Positions 46,989 through 58,816 of a stretch of DNA of 64,000 bases are shown one piece after another (position 1 is the stretch's first letter; each line of letters opens with the position of its first letter). The notes beneath the pieces were generated by a model. It saw only the letters and a list, made by a program, of their open reading frames with translations. It was not told where the DNA came from and searched no databases. A program made the translations under genes and the position numbers. The stretch is from Trebouxia sp. TZW2008 (taxonomy: Eukaryota; Chlorophyta; Trebouxiophyceae; Trebouxiales; Trebouxiaceae), in contig BDIU01000240.1 of assembly GCA_002118135.1 (NCBI GenBank), positions 62,001 to 126,000 of the forward strand. The letters are read 5' to 3'.

Positions 46989-49900
46989 CTAATCAGCAAA
47001 AAGACTCTGGGAAAAGCTTTCTTGGCCTGCAATTGAAGGTGGCTCAATGAGCTGGGGAACATCTGCAAGCAGGTCAGTGTCGTCGGCATCATCCGTTGGA
47101 GGACCTGTGTCAGACCCAGTGTGCACATTTCCATTACTATGAGCTGTAGCAGCCTTCTGAGCATCTGCCTGTTGTTGGGCACCCTCTCCTGCAGCCTTGA
47201 CTGATGCATCACCCACTGCTGCTTGTAAAGAAGCTGCTTGTTGATTGTTAATCATGGTCCCAGCAGCAGCACTGGCAGCAGCTTCCTGTGCTGTGGGGAG
47301 ATGAACAGGTGGCGCCAGTGCAGTTGATGTTGGCTGCTGTGCACTGCCCCCAGCTAACAGTTGCTGCAGATGACCAGAGCTACTGTTCAGTTGTGCAGGC
47401 TGCTCGGCATGGCCTGTGCTCTGTGGCTGTGCATGAGCATGGCTACTATTCAGCCCTGCCCCTGAGCTTTGGCCTGCCCCTCTGTGCTGCCCTGCCCCTG
47501 TGTACTGCCCCATGTGATGGCCTGACTGACCAGCAGGGAAGCCATTGGGAATCAAATCAGTACCAGCTTTTGGACTTGCCCCACTACGGGGCCTTTCTCC
47601 TTGCCCTGCGCCTGAGCCTAGGCCACTGCTTGCAGCATATGCATTGGATTGTAGACCAACTGGCATCTTGCCTGCCAGCAAGACTGCCTGTTGACTGCTT
47701 TCTGACGCCCCTGCAGATGCATTGCTGCCTGTGTTGTACAAGCCAGGCACTTGGGCTGTGTCTTTAAGCTGTTGTGCAGGCTGTGCTGTATTCCCTCTTG
47801 CAGCAGGAGAGTTGGGCTGCTGATTGCTGCCAGGCATGAGCAAATTGGATGATGCAGGAGAGCTCGGCTGTTGCTGATTGCTACAGCCAGGCATGAGCAC
47901 AGCTCCTCTCAAAGCAGGAGAGCTGGGATGTTGCTGGCTGCTACCAGGCATGAGTACACCTCTCGAAGCAGGAGAGCTGGGCTGCTGATTGCTGCCAGGC
48001 ATGAGCACAGATCCTCTTGCAGCAGGAGAATTTGGCTGTTGCTGGCTGCTACCAGGCATGAGCACACCTGCTCTTGAAGCAGGAGAGTTTGGCTGTCGCT
48101 GACTGCTACTGCTAGGCCTGAGCATACCAGCAGACGCAGATTGTGCATTGGCCATCGCTATAGGCGCTGCTGAGGGGTCATTGCCAGTCTGGCTGGTTGG
48201 GTGCATAGCAGCAAGAGCGGGTTGTGCTGCTGGCCTGCTGCCATACATGTGCGCTGGCATGCCAGCAGACCTCTGTGCTTGCATCCCATTCCCTGCAGAC
48301 CATGACTGAACCAATCAGATGCATGCCAGGCAGCATCAACCACCACCCAAGGGCTGTATGCAGGTCGCGAAATGGCTCCACACGATGCAAAAAGCGCTCA
48401 TGCAAGCAGCACATGATAGTTTGACTGCACAATCTGTGCTTATTTGCAGCATCACTTGGTGTGCATGATCAACAAAGCACACGGTTACAGTTCAGCAGTA
48501 TGCCACAATACCACAATTCACTGGTACAACACAACACAGCACAACACAGCGCACTACGCGGGAGGAGGCATGTGGTCTCACCTTGCATCCTGCCAGGTTG
48601 CTGCAAGCTTGCGATGCTCCCTGCCTGCATATTGCCATTCCACGCCATGCCATATTGCCCCCTAAAGCCAGGTTGCTGAATTGCGCCCATGCCAGACTGA
48701 TACCTTGCGTCACCCTGCTGCTGCTGCTGTTGCTGCTGCTGCAGCTGTGATTGCTGCTGCTGCTGCTGCAGCTGTGACTGCTGCTGTTGCTGCTGTGACT
48801 GCTCAGAGGCACCTGAGATGCTTCTTGCCTGTGGCACAAGGGCACCGTGGAACTGCCCTGCACTGCCAGAGCCCTCCTGGCTGGAGGCTGAGTTGGGTTG
48901 TGACGGCCCACTGCTGCTGGCCTGCTGCCCCAGCTGTGGCTGAGCGATGGCCAGCTGGCTGCTGTTGGTGGCAGTGCTTGGTAGCCCTGTCTGAGCAACC
49001 GGCCTCAACGAAGCTGCAGACTTTGGCGAACCAGCCATTTGCTGCTTGGCAACTAAATTTCCCGTCATCTGATTCCCCGGCAACTGGTTTCCTGCCATTG
49101 AGTTTCCAGCTATCTGGTGGCCCATCTGAGCCATGGGATGTGCAGCTGTGGCTGGCCGGATCATTTGTGGTCCAAGAAAGCCGCCGCTTGGCGAGCGCAC
49201 CTGGCTGCGCTGAGACTGAGCAAGTGACTGTGGTCCCCGTGGCAAACCTGCAGTATCAGCAGGTATAGTTCTCATTGATTCAAATTGAGGGTTCAGGCGA
49301 AGGGTTGCAACAGCTGCTGCACATCAATTGCCCATATCTCATGGGAGGTCCCCTGACAATCTTGTACATACAGATAGGCTGAGATCATTAACAGACACGT
49401 CTCAACAAGTCACAACAAAAACAACAATGACACCACCATCACTGAGCGACAATCAAATACAAGATGGGCAAGGCGTACAGACCTGGAGGGCTGAGGGGTC
49501 GAGATGACTGATCTGCAGCACCACTTTGGACCGCCACCCCAGTGTTAGGGTACCCACCCTGCTGACCCATGCCAGGGTAAGCAGCTGACTGCTGCTGCTG
49601 CTCATGCATCACGCCTTGCTGAGCATACATGCCTGACCCATAGCCTGCCTGTTGCAACCCGCCCTCACGCATCTGCTGACTGTTGCCAGCCTGTTGCTGC
49701 ATTGCCATGTGAGGCTGACTCACAGAGCCTGCAGCTTGTTGTTGTTGCTGTTGCTGCTGACCCACAGGGACCATGTTGTTGGAGTAGCCCATTGTGCTGT
49801 GGGAGGGGAACTGCAGGCACTAAATTACAATAAGACAGGACACAACCTACAAAGCAGCTTGTTTGGGTGGCACTCAAACTTGCATTGTGACACACATTGC

Positions 49901-52900
49901 TCAAACAAAATACTGCTGCTGACCCACAGGCACCATGTTGTTGGAGTAGCCCAATGTGCTTGTGAGGGAAACTGCAGGCCCCAAATTGCAATTTGAAAAC
50001 ATGATTGTGACAAACCAGCTGTGAAAAGAGGATGAGGGTAAGAGCTTGCATTGTGATTCAGATGCCCACCCAAAGCAGTATCTTGCATATGTAATTATCA
50101 GAGGAGCATATGTCAGGGCTCCCGCCACAACTTATCATGGTGGCTTGCTGTCAAAGGCTTGCTCAGGCAAAGCGCAACGTTCAGTTGTAAAGATTGCTTG
50201 AACTTTAGTGTAACACACGCCAAACTTTGACACAAGCTGTGAGTCTACATGATGCTCATGCAGAAGGCACGTTCGCAAGAAAGTGAGTCAACCTGCTGCT
50301 GCTGTTGCTGCTGCTGCTGGCGCATCTGCTGCTGTTGCAGCTGCATGTGAGTGTCCCGCATATAGCTGCCAAACTGTGCAGCCCTCTGCATCTCAGGCAA
50401 GGTCTGCAGCTGTTGCATCTGCAGTGGTGACAGCCGACTGAGCGTCAACTGCTGCAGCTGCTGCTGATACTGCTGCTGCTGCTGGTACTGCTGCTGCTGA
50501 TAGCGCTGCTGTTGGGATGGCATCTGCAGGGTACGTGAAGCAGCAGTGAGACATTGTGCATGATACTCAATGCACAATATGCAATGATTGCAGAGAGAGT
50601 GCCCAGATGATAACAAGCAACTCACATAATTGACAAGATAGTCAACTGACATGCACTGCAGATTCTGCAATATGCAATGCGTCGGCACCAATGTGTAATA
50701 CACAGTTTGCAAGTGTCAAGAATATCAATGACTGAAACGGAGAGTATGTTGTCACGAGCTTGCTCTTGCGACTTGTCGATCAGCTTATGACATATCTGGT
50801 GAAAGGCAGACACAATGCAAACAAGGATGATTAGTCACCTGGGAAGCAGACTGAACACCAGAGGCAGGGTGCCGCATGCTGGCAGGGGCCGTTTGCTGCA
50901 GCCCTGAGGGCTGTTGCTGCCAACTGCCCTGCCCTTGCCCCTGCTGCTGCTGCTGCTGCCACTGCGCCTGCTGAGCCATGTGATTGCGCAGCTTACTGAA
51001 GAACTTCATTCGCTCTTCATGCGGCATCTTCTGCAGCTGCTGCCGCTGCTGCTGCGTCAGCTGCTGCACCAGGTGCTCCAATTCCAGCCGGTGACCGGCC
51101 AAGTGCTGACTGGATTGTTGACTCTGCTGCTGCTGTGCATGCTGCTGTTGCTGCTGCCATGACGAGGAAGAGTATGGGCCAGCATGCGATGCGTAGTCTG
51201 ACCGCTGCGACTGCATCCATTGCTGTTGCTGCTGTTGCTGCAGAAGCACAAACAGGCAGAGTCACGGGTCAACTTCCATTGTCAATCATGCTGCTATGCT
51301 GCATGGAGTGCAACCCATGCTGAGTCTAGAGCTTTTGTCTTTTGCTAGGCTAATACTGTCTGGCAGATTGGTGACAAAGACAATGTGCCCTAAAAGGCTG
51401 GAAACAAATGTGGAAGCTTTTTGCTGTCAAGTCCAGTGTGTAAGAGCTGCGTGTCCAACCTACAAAGCAGCACAACCTGTGCATCACAACAAAGCAGTAC
51501 TCAACCCAGCTTCTCTCCCAGCAGCTGCAAGGCGGTTTCTGCAATCGTGGGGTACTCAAACAGGGCAACTGGTCACAGCAAAAGTGTACACACTAAACAG
51601 CTGCTGCACCTGCGTATAGCTACTGCTTGGCTCCCCAAGAGAGTGGACTTGGCTGAAGCTATACTGTCAGTGCATCTTGGGGTGCTCAAACAGCTGTTAT
51701 GCACTGTCTATGGCTAATGACTACACAGCTGATCAGCTGGCGCAGCTGCACATCTGGTATGGCTAGTCACAGTAAAAGCTCAGACAGCTGAACAACTGCT
51801 GTACCTGATTGTTGCTACTGCTTGGCTCCCCAGGATAGTGGGCTTGGCTAGAGCCATACTGTGACCGCATCTTGGGTTGCTGTGCAGGGGCAGAATCCCA
51901 GCTGGCTGCTGGTGGGCTGGGACCAGCAGCACCACCCCTTGCATTAGCAGCCTTACTTCCTCTGGGGCGTCCCCCAGACCGGCCCTTCACATTCTGCCCT
52001 GTGCCCTCCTGCACCAGCACAGCCAGCACAATCAATAAATCAATCGGTCATTGTTGCCTGTCTGAGGGACCCAGCAGGGATTTCATACTCAGGTATGTTG
52101 CTTCTTCGCAACCCTGTATTCGATTTGGTCCCTTCTTGCTTGCAACAAAAGTGCATGCACTGCAGCATTCTGGGAGCTCTCATCAACACACGGAATGAGG
52201 TGAAAGGCTTGAAGCAGTACTTGCATGTTGAAGCATATGGATAGCAGCCTCTATTGCCATTGTTGTCAGAACAAGCTGACAGTTTTGCCATGATCTGCCC
52301 ACATGGGAGTTCCCATCGCAGATGAAGGTTTCTTGGAGCAATTTGATTGTCCTGATGCGCAGACTTCAAGCACACATCTCATGTGTGTGCATACAGCTAC
52401 TTGGCTTGCATGCTGTAGCGCCTAGGGTGGAGCTGTTGCGAGGGCGTGCACATGTCCTCACAACAACAGAAGGCAATTGCTGATGCTAGAATGGAGACAG
52501 TGCCACCGGTGATCAGTGTTCTTGAAGTGGTTCAGCTTGTAAACAGACTAGGCTGCTCAAAGACAGTCGCTTGGTGACTAGGCGTACCTAGCAAGGTCTT
52601 TGAGCCCAACGAGTATGCGTCATTATGTATGTATGTGTGTATGTACATGAAGGGTGTTTACCTGATCAGTCATGATCCATTGGCCACGCCTGTTACAGCC
52701 AAAGCAACGTGGCATGCCCTGTGCAGCAGCAACCAGGCCGGCCACGTTCTTCCTAGGCCGTAAATCCAAGTCTGTGCGCCGCCGTTGTGGCACAGGAGTG
52801 TCCAAAGGCGACCAGGCAAACGTTTCTTGAAAGGTACGCCGCCTAGTTGACCTTGGGCGCAGTCTAGTCAGCAGGCCAGACTCTGCCTGATCGTTTGAAT

Positions 52901-55900
52901 CTGGCTGCGGCTGCTGTGCCTGCTGTGCATGCTGCGCTTGCTGCCTAGGATGGGACGCCCTGGGTTGACTTTGCCTTGCTGACAGCTGATGCTGCTGAGT
53001 ATACTGATGCTGAGACTCCAGCTCATGATCATTCTCTTGATCATGGTGATTGACAGGGGGCGGCGGTGAGTGCTGCTGCTGCTGTGCCTGCTGTGCATGC
53101 TGAGCTTGCAGCCTGGCAGATGAGCGCGCATTGTTCAAACTCTGCTCAACTTGAATCTCAGCGCTGTCTGAGGAGCTGCCAGCTTGGCCAGACATGTGAC
53201 GCCGCTGTAAGCGTTCTTCCCTTGAGGGACCTTCAGGATGGATTCCCGCCAATTTGCGCTGGAATTCAACCTGACGTTCATCTTCCCGCTGGCGGGCAAG
53301 CAGGCGCTCTTCCCGTTCCCTCTCTTTTTTGATGCGCTCATTCTCCTTCTGTCTGTGCAGTTTCTCTGCCAGTTGCTGCGCTTTGCGCCTGTCCTCCTCT
53401 TCTTTCTTGGAAGTGAGCTCCTATGCGCAAAGAGAGAAACACTGTATCTGTTTCTGCATGCATGCAGACATTTGTATTGCAACTTTACCTGTTTCACCTT
53501 GAGCACCTAGTCGGTGCGCCAATGACACTTGAGACAAATGCAGATTGCCAGCTTGACTACAAATCCACAACCTGCTTTGCTTTAGTGTGAAAGCACATTA
53601 TGTCAAGAAAACATGCAAAGCTATAGTGCTGTGCTTATGATACCTGCAATCATGCATAGCTCCTTGCAAACTGATCCACAGTCTAAACACAGAGGTCCTG
53701 ATGACCAGTGCATGCTTCAGTCTTTATGGTTCTCATGCTTTGCAGATGCTTCGGCAGCATACTGCGCCAGCTCATGCCATGCTGGCTCATAGCACTCCAT
53801 TTGAGCAGCAGGTGGTTGCCAATTTTGACATACTGAACCAGGCAAGGGGATTCACTCAATAGGACCACAGTCAGTGCTCGACCTTAGAGCTGTGCATGCT
53901 ATGTGCCAATCAATAACGTCCTTTGATCATGCCTCCCAAGCCCTTGTTGCCACTGCTACCTCTGCCAAACCTCATGTTCCCGATCTCAAAGCCAGAGCTA
54001 ATGGGGCTAGGGGTGGTTGCTGACAGTGCACAAGGCAAACTTGCTGACCATCCTCCTCAAGTCAAAGCAGCAGATGCTCTTACCTGCAGTCTGGAGCTAC
54101 GCTTCTTGGGCATGGCTTCAATTGCAGCCTGCTTCTCTTCTGCCCGCCGCCGTGCAGCAGCTGACTCAATCAGCTGTGGCAAGATCTCTGCTGAGATGAA
54201 ATCATGCAGAGCTTTGTCCTTGCCACTCCTGCATGTGAAAGAAAGTGTAATCAATATAATAATAATATATATGTAATAATTAATTAATTAATTAATTAAT
54301 TAATTAATGTAATAATGATAATAATTATCATTACGACTGCATGCAGGCTTGCTTGCGGAAGGACAGCTCAGTCTTCACGTTGCAGCTTTGACTGAGCTGC
54401 CGCAAGTATCAGCTGACTCTATCAGCTGTGTGGCAGGATGTCTGCCGAGTAAAAGCCTTGTCTTTGCCACTGCTGCACGCATAGCTTGCTGAAAGAGAGT
54501 TCAGTGTTGGAAGCGCAACTGTACTGACACCCGGGTAATGCCCTTGACTGATATGGTTGGCAGCAAGTGGCGCTTAGCAGTGATTGATGCAGGCATCAGA
54601 CGCAGCTCTGGATGACTGCTGAGATGAAGTCATGCGGAGCTTTGTCTTTGCCGCTCCTGCATGCATGCTTGATTTGCTGACAGATAGCTCGGAATTCTGA
54701 CATGAACTGAAATGCGTGGCAGCTGACTCTATGAGCTGTGGCAGGATGTCTGCTGAGATGAAGTCGTGCAGGGCTTTGTCTTTGCCGCTCCTGCAGTCAT
54801 GCTCAGCTTGCTGAAGACAGCTTGCGGAGAGACAGCTCAGTGCTCAACACGCAACTGTGGTTACACCAAAGCACCAAACCCTTGACTGATACGCAGCAGC
54901 TGACTCGCTAAAGCTGTGGCAAGCTGTCTGCTGAGATGAAGTCATGCAGAGCTTTGTCGTGTCACTTCTGCAGTCATGCTCAGCTGCTGAAAGACAATCT
55001 AGACTTGAGAACGCAGCTTTGGTCAGGCTGAAATACTTTGCTGAATTGCTGAGGTGCTGGTCAAGCTGAAACACTCTGACTTATATGCGCAGTAGCAAGT
55101 AATGCTTGCAGTGACTGATGCAAATGACGTCTACATCACTCCTGATTGTTGAACAATGGCTCATCGTTCAAATCGGTTGTGCCAAAGCATCGGCTGTGAC
55201 TGATATGCATGGCAGCAAGTGGCGCTTGCAATGATTGATGCAGGCGTCAGATGCAGTTCTGGATGACGTTCATGCTGCATCAGACAAGAGTGGTGCACAG
55301 CATGCGTCTGGCAGGCTGCCAGACTGTGCTTGATTGTTTCCAGAGCCATATACCTTGCTGTGCTTAGTGCGTCTATCAAGCTTGCCTTTCTGTCAATAGG
55401 GGTGCATCTGGTCATGCTGCATCAGATGAGAGCTGCATGTGGCATGCCTGCAGCAGGCTGCCAGACTGTGCTTGACTGGTGTCAGGGCAAAATACCTTGC
55501 TGCGCTGAGTACATCTACAAAGCTTGCCATTTCCTCAACCGAGGTGCACACTGTCTCCCATTGAGCATCATCACTGCCGCTCCTTCGCCGCTTTGCTGAC
55601 TTTCTGGCTGGAGGCTCCTGCTTATATAGTCTGCAGTCTTCATTGTTAAAGGAGAAGAAGTAGTACAAGTTTCCCCTGCTGTCTTCTCCAACAGGCTCTT
55701 GTCTTAAGGCATCAACAGAACCGTCTCCCTGCTCGACCTGCATGTGGTTCGAGTTTTACTGCTTGTGTACGCGACCATTGACCATTGTCAGGGCGGCAGG
55801 TGCTTCGCCATCGGCCTACCGTGCGCTTGATAACATCCTTGACAACAGGACAGTCGTTCACCCGCCAGTCACACAGCGCAAATAAGACGTCAACCTGCGC

Positions 55901-56409
55901 GCAACAGTTGACACCTGTGGCATTGCGTTCAGGACAAGCGTTTGAGGTCACCCAAGTTGACATCTATATACCCTTTTCGTCGGACTGATGTCGTAAAACG
56001 TTGTCCCCAGCAAAGGGTGCGTCTCGAAGTGCTCGGGCCACTTTGATGACATCTTACGGTACAGCAAGCTCTCCCAGCCCTCTGTGTCCTTCTCTGAGTA
56101 GGGCTGCAGCGCGTCTGCTCGCAGAAGCTTGAACAGAAGCTCAGAGAGGAACATACGGTGATTGTCCGGAGTAATAAGGGCAGACTCCAGTATGTCAGCC
56201 GCAAACACTTTCAACTTCAACGGAGCTCCAAACATCCGAGAGAACTGGATCACGGCAGCGAACTTCCAGTAAGAGCGTAATAGTGCCGTTGCCTCTTCAA
56301 CACTCTGAAGCTCAGTCTCCTCGAGACTGGTTTGCTCAGGCTGCTCGGAGATAACAGGCTGATCGGCATCGTCTGCCACATCTGCCTGTGACGGCTCCGA
56401 CTCAGTCAT
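46989..56409 (-). CDS. DDT-domain chromatin protein with long Gln-rich tail (DDR4/CECR2-like)
   Basis: DDT proteins are non-catalytic partners of ISWI nucleosome remodellers in the nucleus. Exon 1 from ATG 56409 has an acidic start, then the DDT domain (FSRMFGAPLKLKVFAADILE, MFLSELLFKLLRADALQPYS). Next are VDVLFALCDWRVNDCPVVKD (about 55895-55830) and EDSRGNLYYFFSFNNEDCRL followed by YKQEPP (about 55740-55520), which match the plant DDT/CECR2 D.xG..Y.F...RLYKE segment. QWETVCTSVEEMASF follows, then exon 54229-54085 (KALHDFISAEILPQLIESAA, KKRSSRLQ) and a Lys/Glu/Arg coiled coil near 53450-53230. A small CxxC segment (MPRCFGCNRRGQW) lies near 52700. From 52 kb to 47 kb, exons encode long Gln runs and an LMPGSNQQPNSPAARG-type repeat. 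Stop is at 46989. The link between the DDT half and the Q-rich half rests on strand, spacing and one uninterrupted run of exons. It could be two genes. Confidence 0.75.
47760..48135 (-). repeat. Coding tandem repeat, about six units of 48-60 bases
   Basis: Units of the form (G/S)VLMPGSSQQQPNSPAxRG are repeated within the last exon of the DDT gene. Unit length varies by whole codons, so the frame is kept, as expected of coding minisatellites. Confidence 0.92.
48711..48805 (-). repeat. CAG/CTG-rich polyglutamine tract
   Basis: Nearly continuous Gln codons on the minus strand (QQQQQQSQLQQQQQQ type). Similar shorter tracts are at about 49565-49600, 49735-49760, 50290-50345, 50455-50515, 50940-50965, 51035-51060, 51125-51155 and 51220-51242, all in exons of the same gene. 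Confidence 0.9.
54150..54990 (-). repeat. Five tandem copies of a DDT-gene exon, one real and one other still open
   Basis: The exon beginning SGKDKALHDFISAEILPQLI (54229) is repeated at about 54385-54475, 54610-54670, 54718-54810 and 54895-54990. The 54718-54810 copy still reads SGKDKALHDFISADILPQLI and ESAA on the minus strand, preceded by a ctgcag acceptor. The others have stops or deletions. Confidence 0.92.
54255..54310. repeat. TAAT/AATT tetranucleotide microsatellite
   Basis: About ten perfect taat units with flanking ataat units, in the intron just upstream (coding sense) of the 54229 exon. Confidence 0.95.
55165..55500 (-). repeat. Two copies of a DDT-gene exon end plus intron start
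   Basis: Minus-strand reading of the real exon end and following intron (FVDVLSAARYFALTPVKHSL, AAC) at about 55530-55400 is repeated at about 55390-55250 (LIDALSTARYMALETIKHSL, AAC). The copied unit is about 150 bases. Confidence 0.9.
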
Positions 56410-56657
56410 GGTCACTGCGTGCCCGGGCGCTCGTGCTTCTGCCGCAAATACTCGCTTGTCCTGGCAGAATGCAGGTGTCGAACGCATGAAAGAATTTTTA
56501 GTTGACAGCATGCTGATCACATGTTCGCAGCATGCTGCGCTCGCTGTGACAGCTCGTCAGATTTGCTCTTCAAATTTGTCCAAGAACCCTCACTGCCTGT
56601 GCCGACGAGCGACCATCACTTGCTGCGGCCATTGCTGGTAGCTGTGTGACGTCCAAC
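56410..56657. promoter_or_regulatory. Bidirectional promoter between the DDT gene and the HIRIP3/CHZ gene
   Basis: Only 248 bases separate the two start codons, which face away from each other. Both products are nuclear chromatin factors, so shared transcription control is plausible. No specific factor site was identified. Confidence 0.55.
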
Positions 56658-58329
56658 ATGTCAGAAAACGTCACCAATGACGTGCTCAAAGACGCTCTCA
56701 GGAAGAGGCGCAAGTACATCGAGAGCAATCTTGAGTAAGTCTCGGTTAAGCTCTCGCCAACGAGAAATGGCTTTGCAAATGTTTGGTCTTCTTTTGAGCA
56801 TGTTGTTCACATTCTGCATGTTGATGCAGCAACTTGACAATGAAGGCCTGCCGCAAACTTCTTGAGGAAGACCTTGGAATGCCTGACAAGGCACTTGCAG
56901 ATAGGAAAGCCTTCATTCAGAAGTACATCGACAAGGTGCGTGGGCCATCTACCCTGCACATCACCAGTATCAGTTCGGCATGCTTTTGGTCACGATCATC
57001 AAGCCACTGAAACCTTGACAGCTCTGCTCACCATACACCTTCTTCTAACATCACTTTGCTGGCAGATCATTGATCAAGCTGAGGAGAAGAAGACAGGGAG
57101 CAATTCAAAACGCGACAAAAAGAAGCCAAAAAAAGCTCCAGCTGCTAAAAAGCACAAAGCTTTAGCTGAGGAAGATGATGATGATCGTGCTCAACCCAGT
57201 GCACAGCCGAGGACCAGCAAAACCATTGACAAAGTCAAACAGATTTGCAAAGCAGCCACAATCAAGATCCCTCCCTCCATGTATGTTAAGACCAAGTCAT
57301 TGAGTCAAGTAGAAGAAGACATGAAGGCATTGCTGGAGAAACATGACCTGTCCCTTGGCTCATCCTCACATGAGATTAGCAAGGCTGCAAACAGGTGGGC
57401 TGTGCACATTCAGCATGCATGCTATGCTGTTTGCTCTACAAAAGCCTCCAGCAGTTTTCGTGCCATAGGGTCATACACTTGAAGCTGTGTTACCTGTTGT
57501 GATATGACTTGAAAAAACATAATTCAGGGCACCACTTAGCACATGCAATTTGTCTGGTTTGTAAGTGTACAGCTTGTTCAATGGCAAACTGGCATCTGAC
57601 CTGTAAAGCACCTTTTGACAAGCTCTTGAAATGAGCAAAACTGTTGCGTTGCGCAGGCTTGCAAAGGAGCGAGATCTGGAAGGCATTGATGTCAGCAACA
57701 TTGTACAAGGGGGCAGGCGGGCAAGGCGAGCAGCTGCAGTTGCAGCACCAATCAACTACGCTGCCATTGATCAATCTGGCAGCAGCTCTGACGATGACAA
57801 TGGTGCTGAAGATAGTGGGGCGAGCTCGTCACAAGATCAGTCATCAGATGAGGCAGAGCAACATGATGCAAGCGAAGGTAAGCTGCACAATGTTCCCAGG
57901 CATCAAAGTCAAGTCATCACAGCGCATGTTTATCGCATGTTCATGTTGCCATCATTGCTGCGACTTGCTTGCGACACTGTTGGGCACCACATGTCAGAAG
58001 TCGCACCAGATGTGCGCATTGATACAAGTGTGTCTGCTGTTGCGCTATGATGCAGACTTTGCCAGTCTCATTGTGCCGGTTTTTGGGTTGTGCTAATTTG
58101 TTCTTGCCTTGCAGATGAAGCAGAAAGCAATGATGAAGAAGATCAGCAGATGCAAAATGGCTCCCCTGATACCAATGGCATTGCACATGATGCCGCTGAC
58201 GCCAACAAGGCTGGCAAGCTGGCTGACTTGTCTACTCAAGGGGCTGTACACAACATGGAAGACAGTGATGCAGAGCATGGAAACACCAAAAAGCGAAAGG
58301 CGGTCTTGTATGACTCTGATGATGAGTGA
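56658..58329 (+). CDS. HIRIP3/CHZ-domain histone chaperone-like protein
   Basis: HIRIP3-type proteins bind H2A/H2B through a CHZ motif and are associated with the HIRA chaperone. ATG 56658 starts a helical N-terminal domain (LKDALRKRRKYIESNLENLT, KACRKLLEEDLGMPDKALAD, RKAFIQKYIDK), split after exon 56658-56735. A basic/acidic linker follows (KRDKKKPKKAPAAKKHKA, EEDDDD) and a conserved region (ICKAATIKIPPSMYVKTKSL, LLEKHDLSLGSSSHEISKAA). After an intron come LAKERDLEGIDVSNIVQGGR and RARRA, the CHZ-like core. The C-terminal third is acidic and Ser-rich (SSSDDDNGAEDSGASSSQDQ) and ends KAVLYDSDDE before TGA 58329. The acidic tail plus IDxSNI core supports the call. The exact orthologue is not certain. 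Confidence 0.8.
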
Positions 58330-58816
58330 TCCCACAGGCAGTCATGTGCTGGCAACAATGAATCATTGCTATATTGCAATCTGCCAGGTGTTTCGCATCA
58401 TGGTTTCTGTAAGAATCTCGTCACACTGTTTTGCCTGAGTTTGAATGCTGCATTGCGTCAGGCTGCAGATCATCTGTGTAATGGCTGCATTAAAACCAAA
58501 CTTTCAACCGAAGTTGGCAACAAGCAGTCCACATCTTGTTGGCAACGTCTCTGCCACAGACAGTAAAGCTGGGAATAGCGATGGAATGGGACCCACATAT
58601 CTGCACAATCACTGCCTCAGCACAGAGCACTGCTTACATTGCAGAATCTGGACATCGGCATCAGTGCTGCATTGAACATGCAATTTGCCACTTTCACCGT
58701 TTTAGTCATGCACTGAGCAGTCGTTTGGGCCATTGTTGACTTGAGCACGAACAGGAGAGCGCTTCCCGGTTGAAGCCTTGCGAGCGATCGACAACACTTG
58801 GGGTGTAGTTGGCACG
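58330..58816. other. Intergenic
   Basis: No exon is recognised. It includes the 3' flank of the CHZ gene and the promoter of the PDH E1 beta gene. Confidence 0.4.

Noticed and set aside
48680..49270. Plus-strand Ala/Val/Leu-rich ORF opposite the polyglutamine exon
   Set aside because: CAG repeats give long Ala or Leu frames on the other strands. The minus strand has the gene context.
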